Position numbers and translations under genes: made by a program. 64,000 nucleotides of DNA from Mesorhizobium denitrificans (GTDB lineage: Bacteria > Pseudomonadota > Alphaproteobacteria > Rhizobiales > Rhizobiaceae): the NCBI RefSeq assembly GCF_003403035.1, contig NZ_QURN01000008.1, positions 156,698-220,697 on the forward strand, read 5' to 3'. Positions 37,604 through 46,495 of the stretch are shown here, in pieces (the stretch's first letter is position 1; the number at the start of each line of letters is the position of its first letter). The notes beneath the pieces are model-generated. The model ran no database searches, was not told the DNA's origin, and worked only from the letters and a program-made list of their open reading frames with translations.

Positions 37604-37628
37604 AAAAGCCCGGCAGTGCCGGGCTTTT
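37604..37628 (-). terminator. Terminator of the OmpP1/FadL gene
   Basis: A perfect 11-bp stem (AAAAGCCCGGC with GCCGGGCTTTT, loop AGT) lies 20 bp after the porin stop codon. It has A/T tracts on both sides, so it can work in either direction. Confidence 0.8.
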
Positions 37629-37647
37629 CGCATTCCATGAAGTCAGC

Positions 37648-38937
37648 TTACCACTTGATCGAGTAGCCAACATTGCCAGCAACTGCCCAACCGGAGTCCG
37701 CCGATGAATTTTCGCCCGGCGCATAGTTGGTTTCTTCGGCTGAGCCAATGTAGGTCAATCCGCCACCGAGACGCAGCTCACCGCCGAATTTGTCCTTGAG
37801 GAGCGTGCCAGCCGATACGGTCCAGCTATCACTGATCAGATCCCATCCGGTCGCAACGCCCTGATCATAGGTGAGGGCAACCAAACCCGAAACATTGTCG
37901 TTGAACTGGTGACCAACACCAGCGGTGAAGGTCCAGCCATCTTTCCAGAAATAATCATTGGTGCTGTTGATAGTCGTGCCAAGCGGCGTGAAGGCTTCGG
38001 CGATCAACTGCTTGGTTTCACTCCAGTCGGTCCACTTGATAGCGCCGAACGCCAGCCAGCCCGGAGCAATGCCGGACTGAAGCTTCAACTCAACGCTCTG
38101 CGGCAAATCACCAGTACCGATCGCGGGCAGCGCATTGCGCAGATTTGCTGCGGCTGCCGCATAAGCCTGACCAAGAACCGCCTGAGCCTGCGCTCCAACC
38201 TGCTGAGCCTGCAACAACTGACCAGCAGCCGCCAAAGCCTGCGCTTGCTGCTGCAGAGCTGCCGCCTGCGCGCCAAGCAGCGCACCAGTCGGAACCGTCA
38301 ATGAACCATCTGCACCATAGTGCGTGCCTGACCGATACATGAGCTGGGCGCGGAAGGCGATTTCCTTGATTTCATACGCGACACCAAGCCGGTAGCCAGT
38401 ATCGTCGCCATCCAACGAAAGAACGGCATTTGAAAGAGCAACGTCGCCAGGCAGACTGCCGACAACATTCACACGGTTGTAGTCGAACTGCTCCATAAAG
38501 CCGCCGCCCAACAACCAGAAATTGCCTTTGCCGACATCAAATTTAACGCCACAGGTGAGCGCAGATTCATATGTGGTGAATTCTTCAGACAACTTTCCAG
38601 ATATGGTTGGGAAGTCGTATTGCGCATTGCCACCGTTATTCATCACATGCGTGCCGGCGCAGCGGAAATTATCCGTTACGTTCAATTTGACCGCAAACGA
38701 AGGGACCATATAGTCTGCGGCGTAATCAGTGCCGTTCAACTGCGGGTTGGCGTTCGATTTGAATTTGCGCGTTGGGTGAACATAAGTCACGCTCGAACGC
38801 ATGTTGAAGTTGCCGTCTTCATAGATGATGTCGGTGTCGGCCGTGCCACGACCAAAACCGCCAGCATTTGCTGTGCCCACAACCGCCATCGACAGGAAGG
38901 TGGCGCCGAGCAGCGATTTGACGAGCAGTCTGTTCAT
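37648..38937 (-). CDS. OmpP1/FadL/TodX-family outer membrane protein
   Basis: A 429-aa outer membrane beta-barrel with signal peptide (MNRLLVKSLLGATFLSMAVVGTANA) and the NxDxxFxN-like plug start after cleavage (GGFGRGTADTDIIYEDGNFNMRS). The C terminus ends in aromatic W-K after strand residues. FadL relatives take up fatty acids or other hydrophobic compounds. A segment of about 60 residues in the middle is almost entirely Ala, Gln, Leu and Gly, which is unusual for a barrel and probably forms an external helical insert. Confidence 0.82.
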   Translation of the reverse strand: MNRLLVKSLLGATFLSMAVVGTANAGGFGRGTADTDIIYEDGNFNMRSSVTYVHPTRKFKSNANPQLNGTDYAADYMVPSFAVKLNVTDNFRCAGTHVMNNGGNAQYDFPTISGKLSEEFTTYESALTCGVKFDVGKGNFWLLGGGFMEQFDYNRVNVVGSLPGDVALSNAVLSLDGDDTGYRLGVAYEIKEIAFRAQLMYRSGTHYGADGSLTVPTGALLGAQAAALQQQAQALAAAGQLLQAQQVGAQAQAVLGQAYAAAAANLRNALPAIGTGDLPQSVELKLQSGIAPGWLAFGAIKWTDWSETKQLIAEAFTPLGTTINSTNDYFWKDGWTFTAGVGHQFNDNVSGLVALTYDQGVATGWDLISDSWTVSAGTLLKDKFGGELRLGGGLTYIGSAEETNYAPGENSSADSGWAVAGNVGYSIKW

Positions 38938-39320
38938 TTTCAAGGTCCTCTCCCCGCAGGCAATTCCGTTGCGCCGAATGTGTACGGCTAACGGATGATC
39001 TTGCAACGCCGAATTGCGACCGGTGAGAATTTACGACGCCTTAATTTCCGCCTTTACGCTCCCGGTACAAAGTAAAACCCGCCTGAAAACGGCTCGAACT
39101 GGAGCGCGCGCGGGCAAAATCTATTCGTTTTGAGTGCAAAATACTCGGAAATGGCCCTAAAACGGGCCCGAAACGGCGTTTAGTTACATTATGGCAACAT
39201 TGCGACCCAAAAAAGCACAATGGGTTATTCTTCCGCAGCGTCACTGATCCAGTGACGCTGCGGCAAGTGCCTGTTTACCTTAAGTAAAGTGACGGCGACT
39301 CGAACAAAGCCGCCTGGCGG
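38938..39320. other. Intergenic region between valS and the porin gene
   Basis: This 383-bp interval holds the promoter and leader of the porin gene. It also holds a perfect 14-bp stem-loop (CCGCAGCGTCACTG at 39233-39246 with its complement at 39250-39263, loop ATC), 58 bp downstream of valS. The hairpin has no adjoining T-tract, so it may stabilise a 3' end rather than terminate. No gene is supported. Confidence 0.6.
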
Positions 39321-42104
39321 CTAGCTGGCTTCGCGCAGGCGGCCCAACGCAACCGCAAGTTTCGACTGCGACAAGCGGAACTCTTCCAACTTTTCGCGTT
39401 CAGCGGCGACGATCTCTTCTGGCGCGCCAGCCACGAACTTTTCGTTCGATAGCTTCTTCTCGATGCGCGAGATTTCATCTGAAACCTTGCCCGCCTCTTT
39501 TTCGAGGCGGGACGTCTCGGCCTTGACATCGATGAGCGCGCCAAGCGGCAAGCAGAAAGTGGCCTCGCCAAGCACGATCTGCGCCGCACCCTTGGGTGCA
39601 ATCTTGGCGAAATCAATTTCGCCCACACGCGCAAGGCGCTTGATGGCTGCATCGTGACGCTCCAGCCGCGTGGCGGTGGCATCATTGGCATCCACAACCA
39701 CCATCGGCGCAACCGCAGCGGGAGGCACACGCATTTCGGACCGCACCGAGCGGATTTCAGAAACCAGCTCGATGAGCCAGTTGATCTCGGCAGCGGCTTC
39801 CTTGTCTTCAAAAGTGGGTTGCGGCCAGGTTGCATGGCAAAGCAGCGTCGTGCGCTGTTCGCCTTCCGGCGCGGTCAACGCCCACAACTCCTCCGTCATA
39901 AACGGCATGAAGGGGTGGAGTAGCTTGAAGATTTCGTCCAGCACGTAAGCAACACAGGCCTGACTTTCGGCCTTCGCGGCTTCATCATTGCCCATGAAAA
40001 CGGGCTTCAAAAGCTCCAGATACCAATCACAGAACATGTTCCAGACAAAGCGATAGGCCGCGCCCGCCGCTTCGTTAAAACGATAGGTCGTGATTGCGTC
40101 CGTAATCTCACGCGATGCGCGCGAGAGTTCGGTCAAAATCCAGCGATTGATGGTGAGCTTAGCGTCGTTCAGCCAGATGTCATCATTGCGCGCGACGCCG
40201 TTCATCTGCGCAAAGCGTGTTGCATTCCAGAGCTTGGTTCCGAAATTGCGATAGCCCGCGATGCGCGCCGGATCGAGCTTAACATCCCTACCCTGCGCAG
40301 CCATGATCGCGAGCGTAAAACGCAGCGCGTCAGCACCATATTCGTCGATCAACTCAAGCGGATCGATGACATTGCCCTTGGACTTGGACATCTTCGCGCC
40401 GTTCTTGTCGCGAACGAGCGCATGGACATAGACCGTGTGGAACGGCTCCTCATCCGTGAAATGCAGGCCCATCATCATCATGCGGGCAACCCAGAAGAAG
40501 ATGATGTCGAAGCCCGTGACAAGCACACTGGTCGGGTAATAGGTCGCGAGTTCCTTGGTCTGATCCGGCCAGCCGAGCGTCGAGAACGGCCAGAGCGCCG
40601 AGGAAAACCACGTGTCCAGCACGTCTTCCTCGCGCGTCAGAATCGCGCCCGGCTCGAAGTTCTCAAGACGCTCTTCGACCCACGCCTTCCACGGACCTTC
40701 GTGCGCGAGATAGTGCTGCACGGCAGCGTCCAGCGCCTCTTCCTCGGTGCGTTCCACAAAGACCTGACCATCCGGACCATACCATGCCGGGATCTGGTGC
40801 CCCCACCAAAGCTGACGCGAGACGCACCAAGGCTGGATATTCTCCATCCAGTCGAAATAAGTCTTTTCCCAATTCTTCGGGACGAACCTGGTGCGCCCTT
40901 GCCTTACGGAGCGGAGCGCGGGCTTCGCAAGTTCGCCAGCATTGACATACCATTGGTCCGTCAAGAACGGCTCAATCGGCACGCCGCCGCGGTCGCCATG
41001 CGGCACCATATGCTTGTGCGGCTCGATCTTCGCGAGATAACCGCCGTCTTCCATCAACTGTACAATGAGTTTGCGCGCGGCAAAGCGGTCCTGCCCATGC
41101 AGCGCATCCCAAACCGACTGGCGCTCCGGCGTAACCTCAAGACCTTCGAGGAAGTCCTCGTTTTCATTGATGTCTATTTTGGCATCGACGGTGAGAATAT
41201 TGATCGCACGCAAACCATTACGCTTGCCAACCTCGAAATCGTTGAAGTCGTGCGCAGGCGTGATTTTCACCGCGCCAGTGCCCTTTTCCGGATCGGAATA
41301 TTCATCCGCGACGACTTTCAGCCGCCTGCCGACCAGCGGCAGAACGAGATTTTTGCCGACGAGCGCCGCGTAACGCGCATCATCAGGATGAACCGCAACG
41401 CCCGTGTCGCCCAGCATGGTTTCCGGACGCGTGGTCGCGACGGTCAGATAGGTGCTTTCGTCTTCCGGATCGAAGGTTTTGCCCTCAACCGGATAACGGA
41501 AATGCCAGAGATTGCCGTTCACTTCCTGCTGCTCAACCTCGAGGTCAGAAATTGCAGTGAGCAACTTGGGATCCCAGTTCACCAGGCGCTTGTCTTTATA
41601 GATCAGGCCCTGCTTGTAGAGCGTGACAAAAACCTCGATGACCGCCTTCGACAGGCCCTCATCCATCGTGAAGCGCTCACGCGACCAATCACACGATGCG
41701 CCCAGCCGCTTCAGCTGGTTGACAATGATGCCACCGGATTCCGCTTTCCAATTCCAGACGCGATTGACAAAATCCTCACGCGTGAGGTCGCGGCGATGGA
41801 TCTGCTTTTCCATCAACTGCCGCTCGACGACCATCTGCGTGGCAATGCCCGCATGATCCATGCCCGGCTGCCAAAGCACGTCCCTTCCGCGCATGCGCTC
41901 GAACCGCACCAGAATATCCTGAAGCGTGTTGTTCAGTGCGTGCCCCATGTGCAGTGAGCCGGTGACGTTCGGCGGCGGAATGACGATGGTGAACGCTTCA
42001 GCACCCGGCTCTGCGCCCGCACCCGCGCGGAAAGCATCCGAGTCCTGCCAAAGTTTAGCAATGCGAGGCTCCACCGCCTGCGCGTCATAAGTCTTTTCGA
42101 GCAT
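39321..42104 (-). CDS. valS: Valine-tRNA ligase
   Basis: A 927-aa class I synthetase with the HIGH motif (PPNVTGSLHMGHALNNT), the editing (CP1) domain, KMSKS as MSKSKGN, an anticodon-binding domain and the C-terminal coiled-coil arm (about 860-927). Normal length. The start is the MLEKTYD methionine; an upstream in-frame extension lacks homology. Confidence 0.95.
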   Translation of the reverse strand: MLEKTYDAQAVEPRIAKLWQDSDAFRAGAGAEPGAEAFTIVIPPPNVTGSLHMGHALNNTLQDILVRFERMRGRDVLWQPGMDHAGIATQMVVERQLMEKQIHRRDLTREDFVNRVWNWKAESGGIIVNQLKRLGASCDWSRERFTMDEGLSKAVIEVFVTLYKQGLIYKDKRLVNWDPKLLTAISDLEVEQQEVNGNLWHFRYPVEGKTFDPEDESTYLTVATTRPETMLGDTGVAVHPDDARYAALVGKNLVLPLVGRRLKVVADEYSDPEKGTGAVKITPAHDFNDFEVGKRNGLRAINILTVDAKIDINENEDFLEGLEVTPERQSVWDALHGQDRFAARKLIVQLMEDGGYLAKIEPHKHMVPHGDRGGVPIEPFLTDQWYVNAGELAKPALRSVRQGRTRFVPKNWEKTYFDWMENIQPWCVSRQLWWGHQIPAWYGPDGQVFVERTEEEALDAAVQHYLAHEGPWKAWVEERLENFEPGAILTREEDVLDTWFSSALWPFSTLGWPDQTKELATYYPTSVLVTGFDIIFFWVARMMMMGLHFTDEEPFHTVYVHALVRDKNGAKMSKSKGNVIDPLELIDEYGADALRFTLAIMAAQGRDVKLDPARIAGYRNFGTKLWNATRFAQMNGVARNDDIWLNDAKLTINRWILTELSRASREITDAITTYRFNEAAGAAYRFVWNMFCDWYLELLKPVFMGNDEAAKAESQACVAYVLDEIFKLLHPFMPFMTEELWALTAPEGEQRTTLLCHATWPQPTFEDKEAAAEINWLIELVSEIRSVRSEMRVPPAAVAPMVVVDANDATATRLERHDAAIKRLARVGEIDFAKIAPKGAAQIVLGEATFCLPLGALIDVKAETSRLEKEAGKVSDEISRIEKKLSNEKFVAGAPEEIVAAEREKLEEFRLSQSKLAVALGRLREAS

Positions 42105-42170
42105 GAATATCAGTCCGGTTTGGTCGGCTTGGATGTAATGCGAAAGCCGCGAGGCCGCAACAAGGCAGAC

Positions 42171-42202
42171 CAAAACAAAAAGCGCCGCCAGACAGCGACG
42201 CT
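42171..42202 (-). terminator. Terminator of the PopZ gene
   Basis: On the minus strand AGCGTCGC pairs with GCGGCGCT (one G-U), followed by TTTTGTTTT. It lies 23 bp after the popZ stop and 67 bp before valS begins. Confidence 0.75.
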
Positions 42203-42224
42203 TCGCTCTAATGGCTGATGGCTA

Positions 42225-43124
42225 TCAGGATGTACCGCGCGCGACCCGTTCGATTTCCTCGCGCACAAGGCGCTCAACCAAGCTCGGCAGATTGTTGTCC
42301 AGCCACTCCTGCAGCATGGGCCGCATCATTTCTTCCGCAATCTGGTCCAGCGGGCGACGACGACTTGCCGCAAGCGCTTCGCTCAGTTCGGTGAACGAGG
42401 CAGCAACCTGACGCTCAACAACCTGTGACAGCATTGCACTCTTTTGATCGACCTGCGGCGCTACAGCACCGGAAATCGCCGTAATCAACGGCCGATTCGT
42501 CTTTGCCGGCCCTGCAACCACGGAGTTTACAACAGCCTTTGGCGCTTCCACCTGCGGCGCAACGAAAACCTGAGTTGCAGCAGCACTCGGCGCCTGAACT
42601 TCCGCCACCGGCTTTGAAGCTTCCTCTTGCTCCGGCACGCTAACCGCAGCGGCTGGCTTCACTTCTTCGGGAGCCGCCGCTTTCGGCGCAGTTTCAACTA
42701 CGGTTTCAGGCAGGATATTCGCGGATGCAGCTTGGGACGGCTCTTCCGAGCGAATCTCTTCTTCAACTTCGGCTATGTCGATAACGAAATCGTCCAGCGA
42801 CAGAGACAACTCATTGATCGCGGCTTCCGCTGCGGCCACGGCCTCGTCCAGATCCTTGACCTCAATACGGTCCGGCTTCGGGGACGCGACTGAAACAATG
42901 TCCGCCGCCGGCTCGACCTCTGGAATGACGGTGCGCAATTCCGGCGCTGCCGCTAACGGACGACGAGTAGCGTCGTTGGCCGCCGGTCCAATCGGCGTGG
43001 CTTCAAAATCATCGTGCAGGTCGGCGGGCTTCTGACGAGCCTCTTCACCCTCTTCAATGATCTTGCGGATAGAGGCGAGAATTTCCTCCATCGATGGATC
43101 ACGTTGCGCGCTCGACTGTGCCAT
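42225..43124 (-). CDS. popZ: PopZ-like polar organizing protein (DUF2497)
   Basis: A 299-aa protein. The N-terminal helix SMEEILASIRKIIEEGE (about 11-27) and the C-terminal oligomerisation region (LDQIAEEMMRPMLQEWLD...LVREEIERVARG) are the two conserved parts of PopZ/DUF2497. They are joined by a long acidic, Pro/Ala/Glu-rich linker. In Caulobacter and Agrobacterium PopZ forms a polar condensate that anchors chromosome and cell cycle proteins. Its place next to valS and tolC is usual in Rhizobiales. Confidence 0.85.
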   Translation of the reverse strand: MAQSSAQRDPSMEEILASIRKIIEEGEEARQKPADLHDDFEATPIGPAANDATRRPLAAAPELRTVIPEVEPAADIVSVASPKPDRIEVKDLDEAVAAAEAAINELSLSLDDFVIDIAEVEEEIRSEEPSQAASANILPETVVETAPKAAAPEEVKPAAAVSVPEQEEASKPVAEVQAPSAAATQVFVAPQVEAPKAVVNSVVAGPAKTNRPLITAISGAVAPQVDQKSAMLSQVVERQVAASFTELSEALAASRRRPLDQIAEEMMRPMLQEWLDNNLPSLVERLVREEIERVARGTS

Positions 43125-43306
43125 GCTTTCCGCCTGTTTGGTTTCTGCCGAATATTTCCGGCTCGAATCACCTTTGGTTAGCGTAGCTGAGGCTGCGACA
43201 AGATAGAATCATCAATATCTTGTATGCGGAAATATCAACAAGCTAGAAGGCAATGCCTCGAGGACATGCAATATGACGCGAAGCCAAACCTCGCTTCGCG
43301 CCAAAA

Positions 43307-44713
43307 TTAACGGCCGTCCGGCGTCCGCAAGCCGATCCACTTGTCTTTGACAGCACGGTAGTGCTCTTGCGGATCATATTCAGCCACACTCAAGCCGAGG
43401 CGTTTGATCGTGAGTTGACCAAGCGCTGACATGATGGCGTATGAGGCGACGACAACGTCATGCTCATCGCTGACCAGATTCATCTGAGCCTGAATCACGT
43501 CTGCCTGCGCATCCAGAACGTCCAGCGTGGTGCGCTGACCGACATTGCGCTCTTCGATAACGCCGTTCAGTGCCAGCCGTGCGGCCTCGACAACTGAACG
43601 CTGCGCACGCACACCCTCGGAAGCTGACACATAGGTCGCCCAAGCAGACGATACGGCGTTGCGGACGGTGTCGCGATTCACGTCGACATCAATGCGAGCT
43701 TTGCCAAGGTTTTCCTTCGCCTGCCTGACCGTCGCCGATGTACGACCGCCTTGATAAATCGGGATTGTGAGCTGCGCACCAATCTGCGCGCTGCGCGACC
43801 AGGTGTTCGCGTCACTATCCTCACCGCCGCTGACCGAGCCAGAATAGTTGCGGCTCACACCGGCGAAGACATCGACCTGAGGCAAAATCGCTCCCTCAGC
43901 GGACTTAACGCCGAAATCAGCGGCATCGACCAGATGTTTGCTGGCCAGAATCGCAGGATGCTGTTCCAGCGCTACATTGATCGCGCTGTCCAACGACTTC
44001 GGAAGCATCTTCTTGAGGCCGCCAGCCGGCGACAATTTACCGGGGTTCTCACCGATGTATTCGCGGTAATTCGCGGAGCTCTGCCCAACCTTCGCGCGCG
44101 AACTGCTCACCAATGCGACGGCGTTGGCACGAGATGCCTCTGCCTGCGCAACGTCGGTGCGCGTGCCTTCACCCACTTCAAAACGAGAATTTGCCGCGCG
44201 CACCTGCTCGTTCAAAAATGCGAGGTTCTGTTCAGTCAACGAAGCGATCTGACGGTCCCGGATGACATCCATATAAGCCTGCGCTGCGTTAAACAGCGTG
44301 GTTTGCTCCGTGTTGCGCAAGCTCTGATTGGCTGCCTGAACCTGCGCGACAGCAGCAGCAACGTTGTTACGGGTCTGAAACCCATCAAATATCATCTGCT
44401 GCAACTGCACGCCCACGCTGCCGCTCGTCGAATTCGTGGTGCGGGGCGCGACACCGCCGAACCCATTACCAAGCTCACGATCTCGCCTCGTGGTGGTATA
44501 GCCGACGCTGCCTGCACCAGAAATCTGCGGACGATAGCCAGATTTGGCAAGCGGAACGCTCTCGTCCGTCGCGCGAACGCCCGCCCGCGCCGAATTCAGA
44601 GACGAATTGAACTGATAGGCTTTGGCCAACGCGCCATTTATCGTTTCGGCAAAGGCGGGAGTGGCCATTGCGGTCGAAAACGCGAGCATTGTCGCAAAAA
44701 GTCTTTTTTTCAT
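43307..44713 (-). CDS. tolC: TolC-family outer membrane efflux/secretion channel
   Basis: A 468-aa protein with signal peptide (MKKRLFATMLAFSTAMATPAFA) and two OEP repeats of long alpha-helical hairpins (NTEQTTLFNAAQAYMDVIRDRQI, VRNAVSSAWATYVSASEGV). The segment EERNVGQRTTLDVLDAQADV is diagnostic. It is the outer channel for type I secretion and RND efflux. The start is the second methionine of the frame, at the signal peptide. Confidence 0.9.
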   Translation of the reverse strand: MKKRLFATMLAFSTAMATPAFAETINGALAKAYQFNSSLNSARAGVRATDESVPLAKSGYRPQISGAGSVGYTTTRRDRELGNGFGGVAPRTTNSTSGSVGVQLQQMIFDGFQTRNNVAAAVAQVQAANQSLRNTEQTTLFNAAQAYMDVIRDRQIASLTEQNLAFLNEQVRAANSRFEVGEGTRTDVAQAEASRANAVALVSSSRAKVGQSSANYREYIGENPGKLSPAGGLKKMLPKSLDSAINVALEQHPAILASKHLVDAADFGVKSAEGAILPQVDVFAGVSRNYSGSVSGGEDSDANTWSRSAQIGAQLTIPIYQGGRTSATVRQAKENLGKARIDVDVNRDTVRNAVSSAWATYVSASEGVRAQRSVVEAARLALNGVIEERNVGQRTTLDVLDAQADVIQAQMNLVSDEHDVVVASYAIMSALGQLTIKRLGLSVAEYDPQEHYRAVKDKWIGLRTPDGR

Positions 44714-44844
44714 CGACACCAGGATCGATCCCTCATCCATTTGCGTGGCCGCGATGCGCCCGGTTTACCCAGAACTCGTTCCACACGCAAATCCACCGAG
44801 CCGGGAACGCACCACGTCACGGCGAAATATGCAATAGAAACAGT

Positions 44845-45516
44845 TTAGAATTCGAAACCGCGCGCGATTTCAAATCCCGGAAGTGGCTTTATTGCCGCAT
44901 TAAACGCGTATCTACCAGTAACTTTGCTCCCCGTCTTCAGATAGATTCGCGCCTTACCCGCATTACCAAAACCCTCCACAACCACCAGACGCCCCTCTTC
45001 TTTCAACTGGTCGAAAAGTGACTGCGGAACAGCGCTTACCGACCCTTCGAGAATAATGACGTCATATGGCGCTTCGGTCGCGCAACCTTCCTGCAACGCG
45101 CCTTCAACCACCGCAACATTGTCGCAGCCAAGCTCCGCAAGCTTTTCCGTAGCGATGCGCGCAAGCTCTGAATCGCTTTCAACGGCGATTACCTGGCTCG
45201 ACAGGCGCGACAGTACCGCGGACGAGTAGCCCGTGGCGCAACCAACATCGAGCACGACATCTGTGGGCTGTATCTCCGCAAGCTGAACCAACTTCGCGAA
45301 CGGTGATGATTCCATGAGATAGCGCCGCGGGCCCGCGCCATGTTCCGTGAGTGCAATGTCTTCATCGATATAGGCAAGCGCCTTGGACTTCGCGGGAACG
45401 AACTCTTCACGCGGAATATCGAGCATGGCGGATATGATCGCGAGATCGGTCACGTCGGTGGTTCGCACCTGACAGTCGACCATCTTCACGCGCTGTCCGG
45501 TATAGTCGATGTTCAT
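44845..45516 (-). CDS. PCMT-family methyltransferase, divergent paralogue
   Basis: A 223-aa protein of the protein-L-isoaspartate O-methyltransferase family, with motif I VLDVGCATGYSSAVLSRL and the family order of the Rossmann fold. It differs strongly from the surE-linked pcm of the same window: its N terminus is MNIDYTGQRVKMVDCQVRTTDVTD and its C-terminal region is short. A copy directly upstream of tolC is typical of Rhizobiales. Whether it repairs isoaspartate or methylates something else cannot be told. Confidence 0.75.
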   Translation of the reverse strand: MNIDYTGQRVKMVDCQVRTTDVTDLAIISAMLDIPREEFVPAKSKALAYIDEDIALTEHGAGPRRYLMESSPFAKLVQLAEIQPTDVVLDVGCATGYSSAVLSRLSSQVIAVESDSELARIATEKLAELGCDNVAVVEGALQEGCATEAPYDVIILEGSVSAVPQSLFDQLKEEGRLVVVEGFGNAGKARIYLKTGSKVTGRYAFNAAIKPLPGFEIARGFEF

Positions 45517-45594
45517 GACACGCCGGCCTATCTCAAAGCGCCCGCCCCGCCATACGGGGACGGAACGCGGTTAAACTCATCAGCTGCGCGACTT

Positions 45595-45668
45595 TGGAGG
45601 CCTCGCCCGGAATCGAACCGGGATACAAGGATTTGCAGTCCTCTGCGTAACCACTCCGCCACGAGGCC
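45595..45668 (-). tRNA. tRNA-Cys (GCA)
   Basis: Read on the minus strand the 74 nt fold as a cloverleaf: acceptor GGCCTCG/CGAGGCC, anticodon loop CTGCAAA giving GCA, T arm CCCGG-TTCGATT-CCGGG, discriminator T, and encoded CCA. Confidence 0.95.
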
Positions 45669-45803
45669 CCTGTGCACAGCGCACTGCAGGCTCTTAGGTT
45701 GCCGCAAAAAGGGCGTCAAGCCGCCTCGCAGATTTCGAAAGCATAATATGCCGTATCTTTATGCCGCATGCGCACATGCAAGCCCCCACATTGCGAATCA
45801 TCG

Positions 45804-46091
45804 TTAGCTTTTTGCTGCTTTTGCGCGCTGGCGACGCTCCCACCAGACCACAGCGCGACGCCGAAAACGGCGCACTACCGCAAATTCATAGGAAAGGACG
45901 AGGATTCCCAGCGGAATCATCCAGAAGCCAAGCACGGGCAGAAAGCCCAGCAGACCAAGAAAACAGAGCGCGAATCCTATCGCGACTCGCAATCCGCGCG
46001 ATCTCGGCAAGGGAATCGCCTTGCCAAATATCTGAATTTTTCGCGGCGGCGGGCTCTGACGATGAATTTTGCCGGTCTGCTTTTCGCTCAT
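45804..46091 (-). CDS. Small two-helix membrane protein
   Basis: A 95-aa protein with a basic N terminus, two hydrophobic helices (VAIGFALCFLGLLGFLP and FWMIPLGILVLSYEF) and a very basic C-terminal tail (VVRRFRRRAVVWWERRQR). The GFLPVLGFWMIPLG hairpin resembles the PGPGW family of small membrane proteins. Function unknown. Confidence 0.65.
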   Translation of the reverse strand: MSEKQTGKIHRQSPPPRKIQIFGKAIPLPRSRGLRVAIGFALCFLGLLGFLPVLGFWMIPLGILVLSYEFAVVRRFRRRAVVWWERRQRAKAAKS

Positions 46092-46245
46092 TATCGCTTC
46101 ATTAGCCCCAAATTATGCAAGCAAAGTGCCGCTGACATATGAGAGTGTGCAAAAGAAATGTCACGAATGAAAAAAAGTTCGCGGAGTTCTTTGCAAACAC
46201 GAAAACTGTTTGCTATAGGCGGCTCCGCATCACGCGAGCCCAAGT

Positions 46246-46320
46246 TCCCCGGTAGCTCAGTGGTAGAGCAACCGGCTGTTAACCGGTTGGTCGCTGGTTC
46301 GAATCCGGCCCGGGGAGCCA
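46246..46320 (+). tRNA. tRNA-Asn (GTT)
   Basis: A 75-nt tRNA with acceptor TCCCCGG/CCGGGGA, anticodon loop CTGTTAA giving GTT, T arm GCTGG-TTCGAAT-CCGGC, discriminator G and encoded CCA. Its last 15 nt serve as the integration site for the element that follows. Confidence 0.95.
46306..46320 (+). repeat. attL core (tRNA-Asn 3' end)
   Basis: CGGCCCGGGGAGCCA, the 3' end of the tRNA, is repeated exactly at 59012-59026. The integrase gene begins 176 bp downstream. Integration therefore leaves the tRNA intact. Confidence 0.85.
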
Positions 46321-46452
46321 TTCATCCCAAATTCCGCGTGGTAAATTCTCCCTTCTGACAATTAACCACTTGTTTTTGCTGTATTTCTCGCAGCAATGCG
46401 TTTTTTCCGTGCCGCGTTGGTTCGCTGAGGACCGCTTGCATCCGCTCTTTTT

Positions 46453-46491
46453 GTTGGTAATTCTGTTGGTATTTTCGAGCCGGATACCAAC
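46453..46491 (+). promoter_or_regulatory. Left integrase arm-type sites
   Basis: GTTGGTA occurs at 46453-46459 and 46465-46471 (12-bp pitch, both flanked by T-tracts), plus an inverted TACCAAC at 46485-46491 just before the integrase start. The same tandem pair with the same pitch occurs inside the right end (58931-58949). They lie in the integrase promoter, so binding could also autoregulate it. Confidence 0.6.
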
Positions 46492-46495
46492 GCGA

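Noticed and set aside
40422..41957. A 511-codon open frame antisense to valS
   Set aside because: It mirrors the valS reading frame in GC-rich DNA; its translation has no recognisable domain and no ribosome binding site. The same applies to the long frames antisense to secDF (14012-15550) and the SPOR gene (27111-27959).
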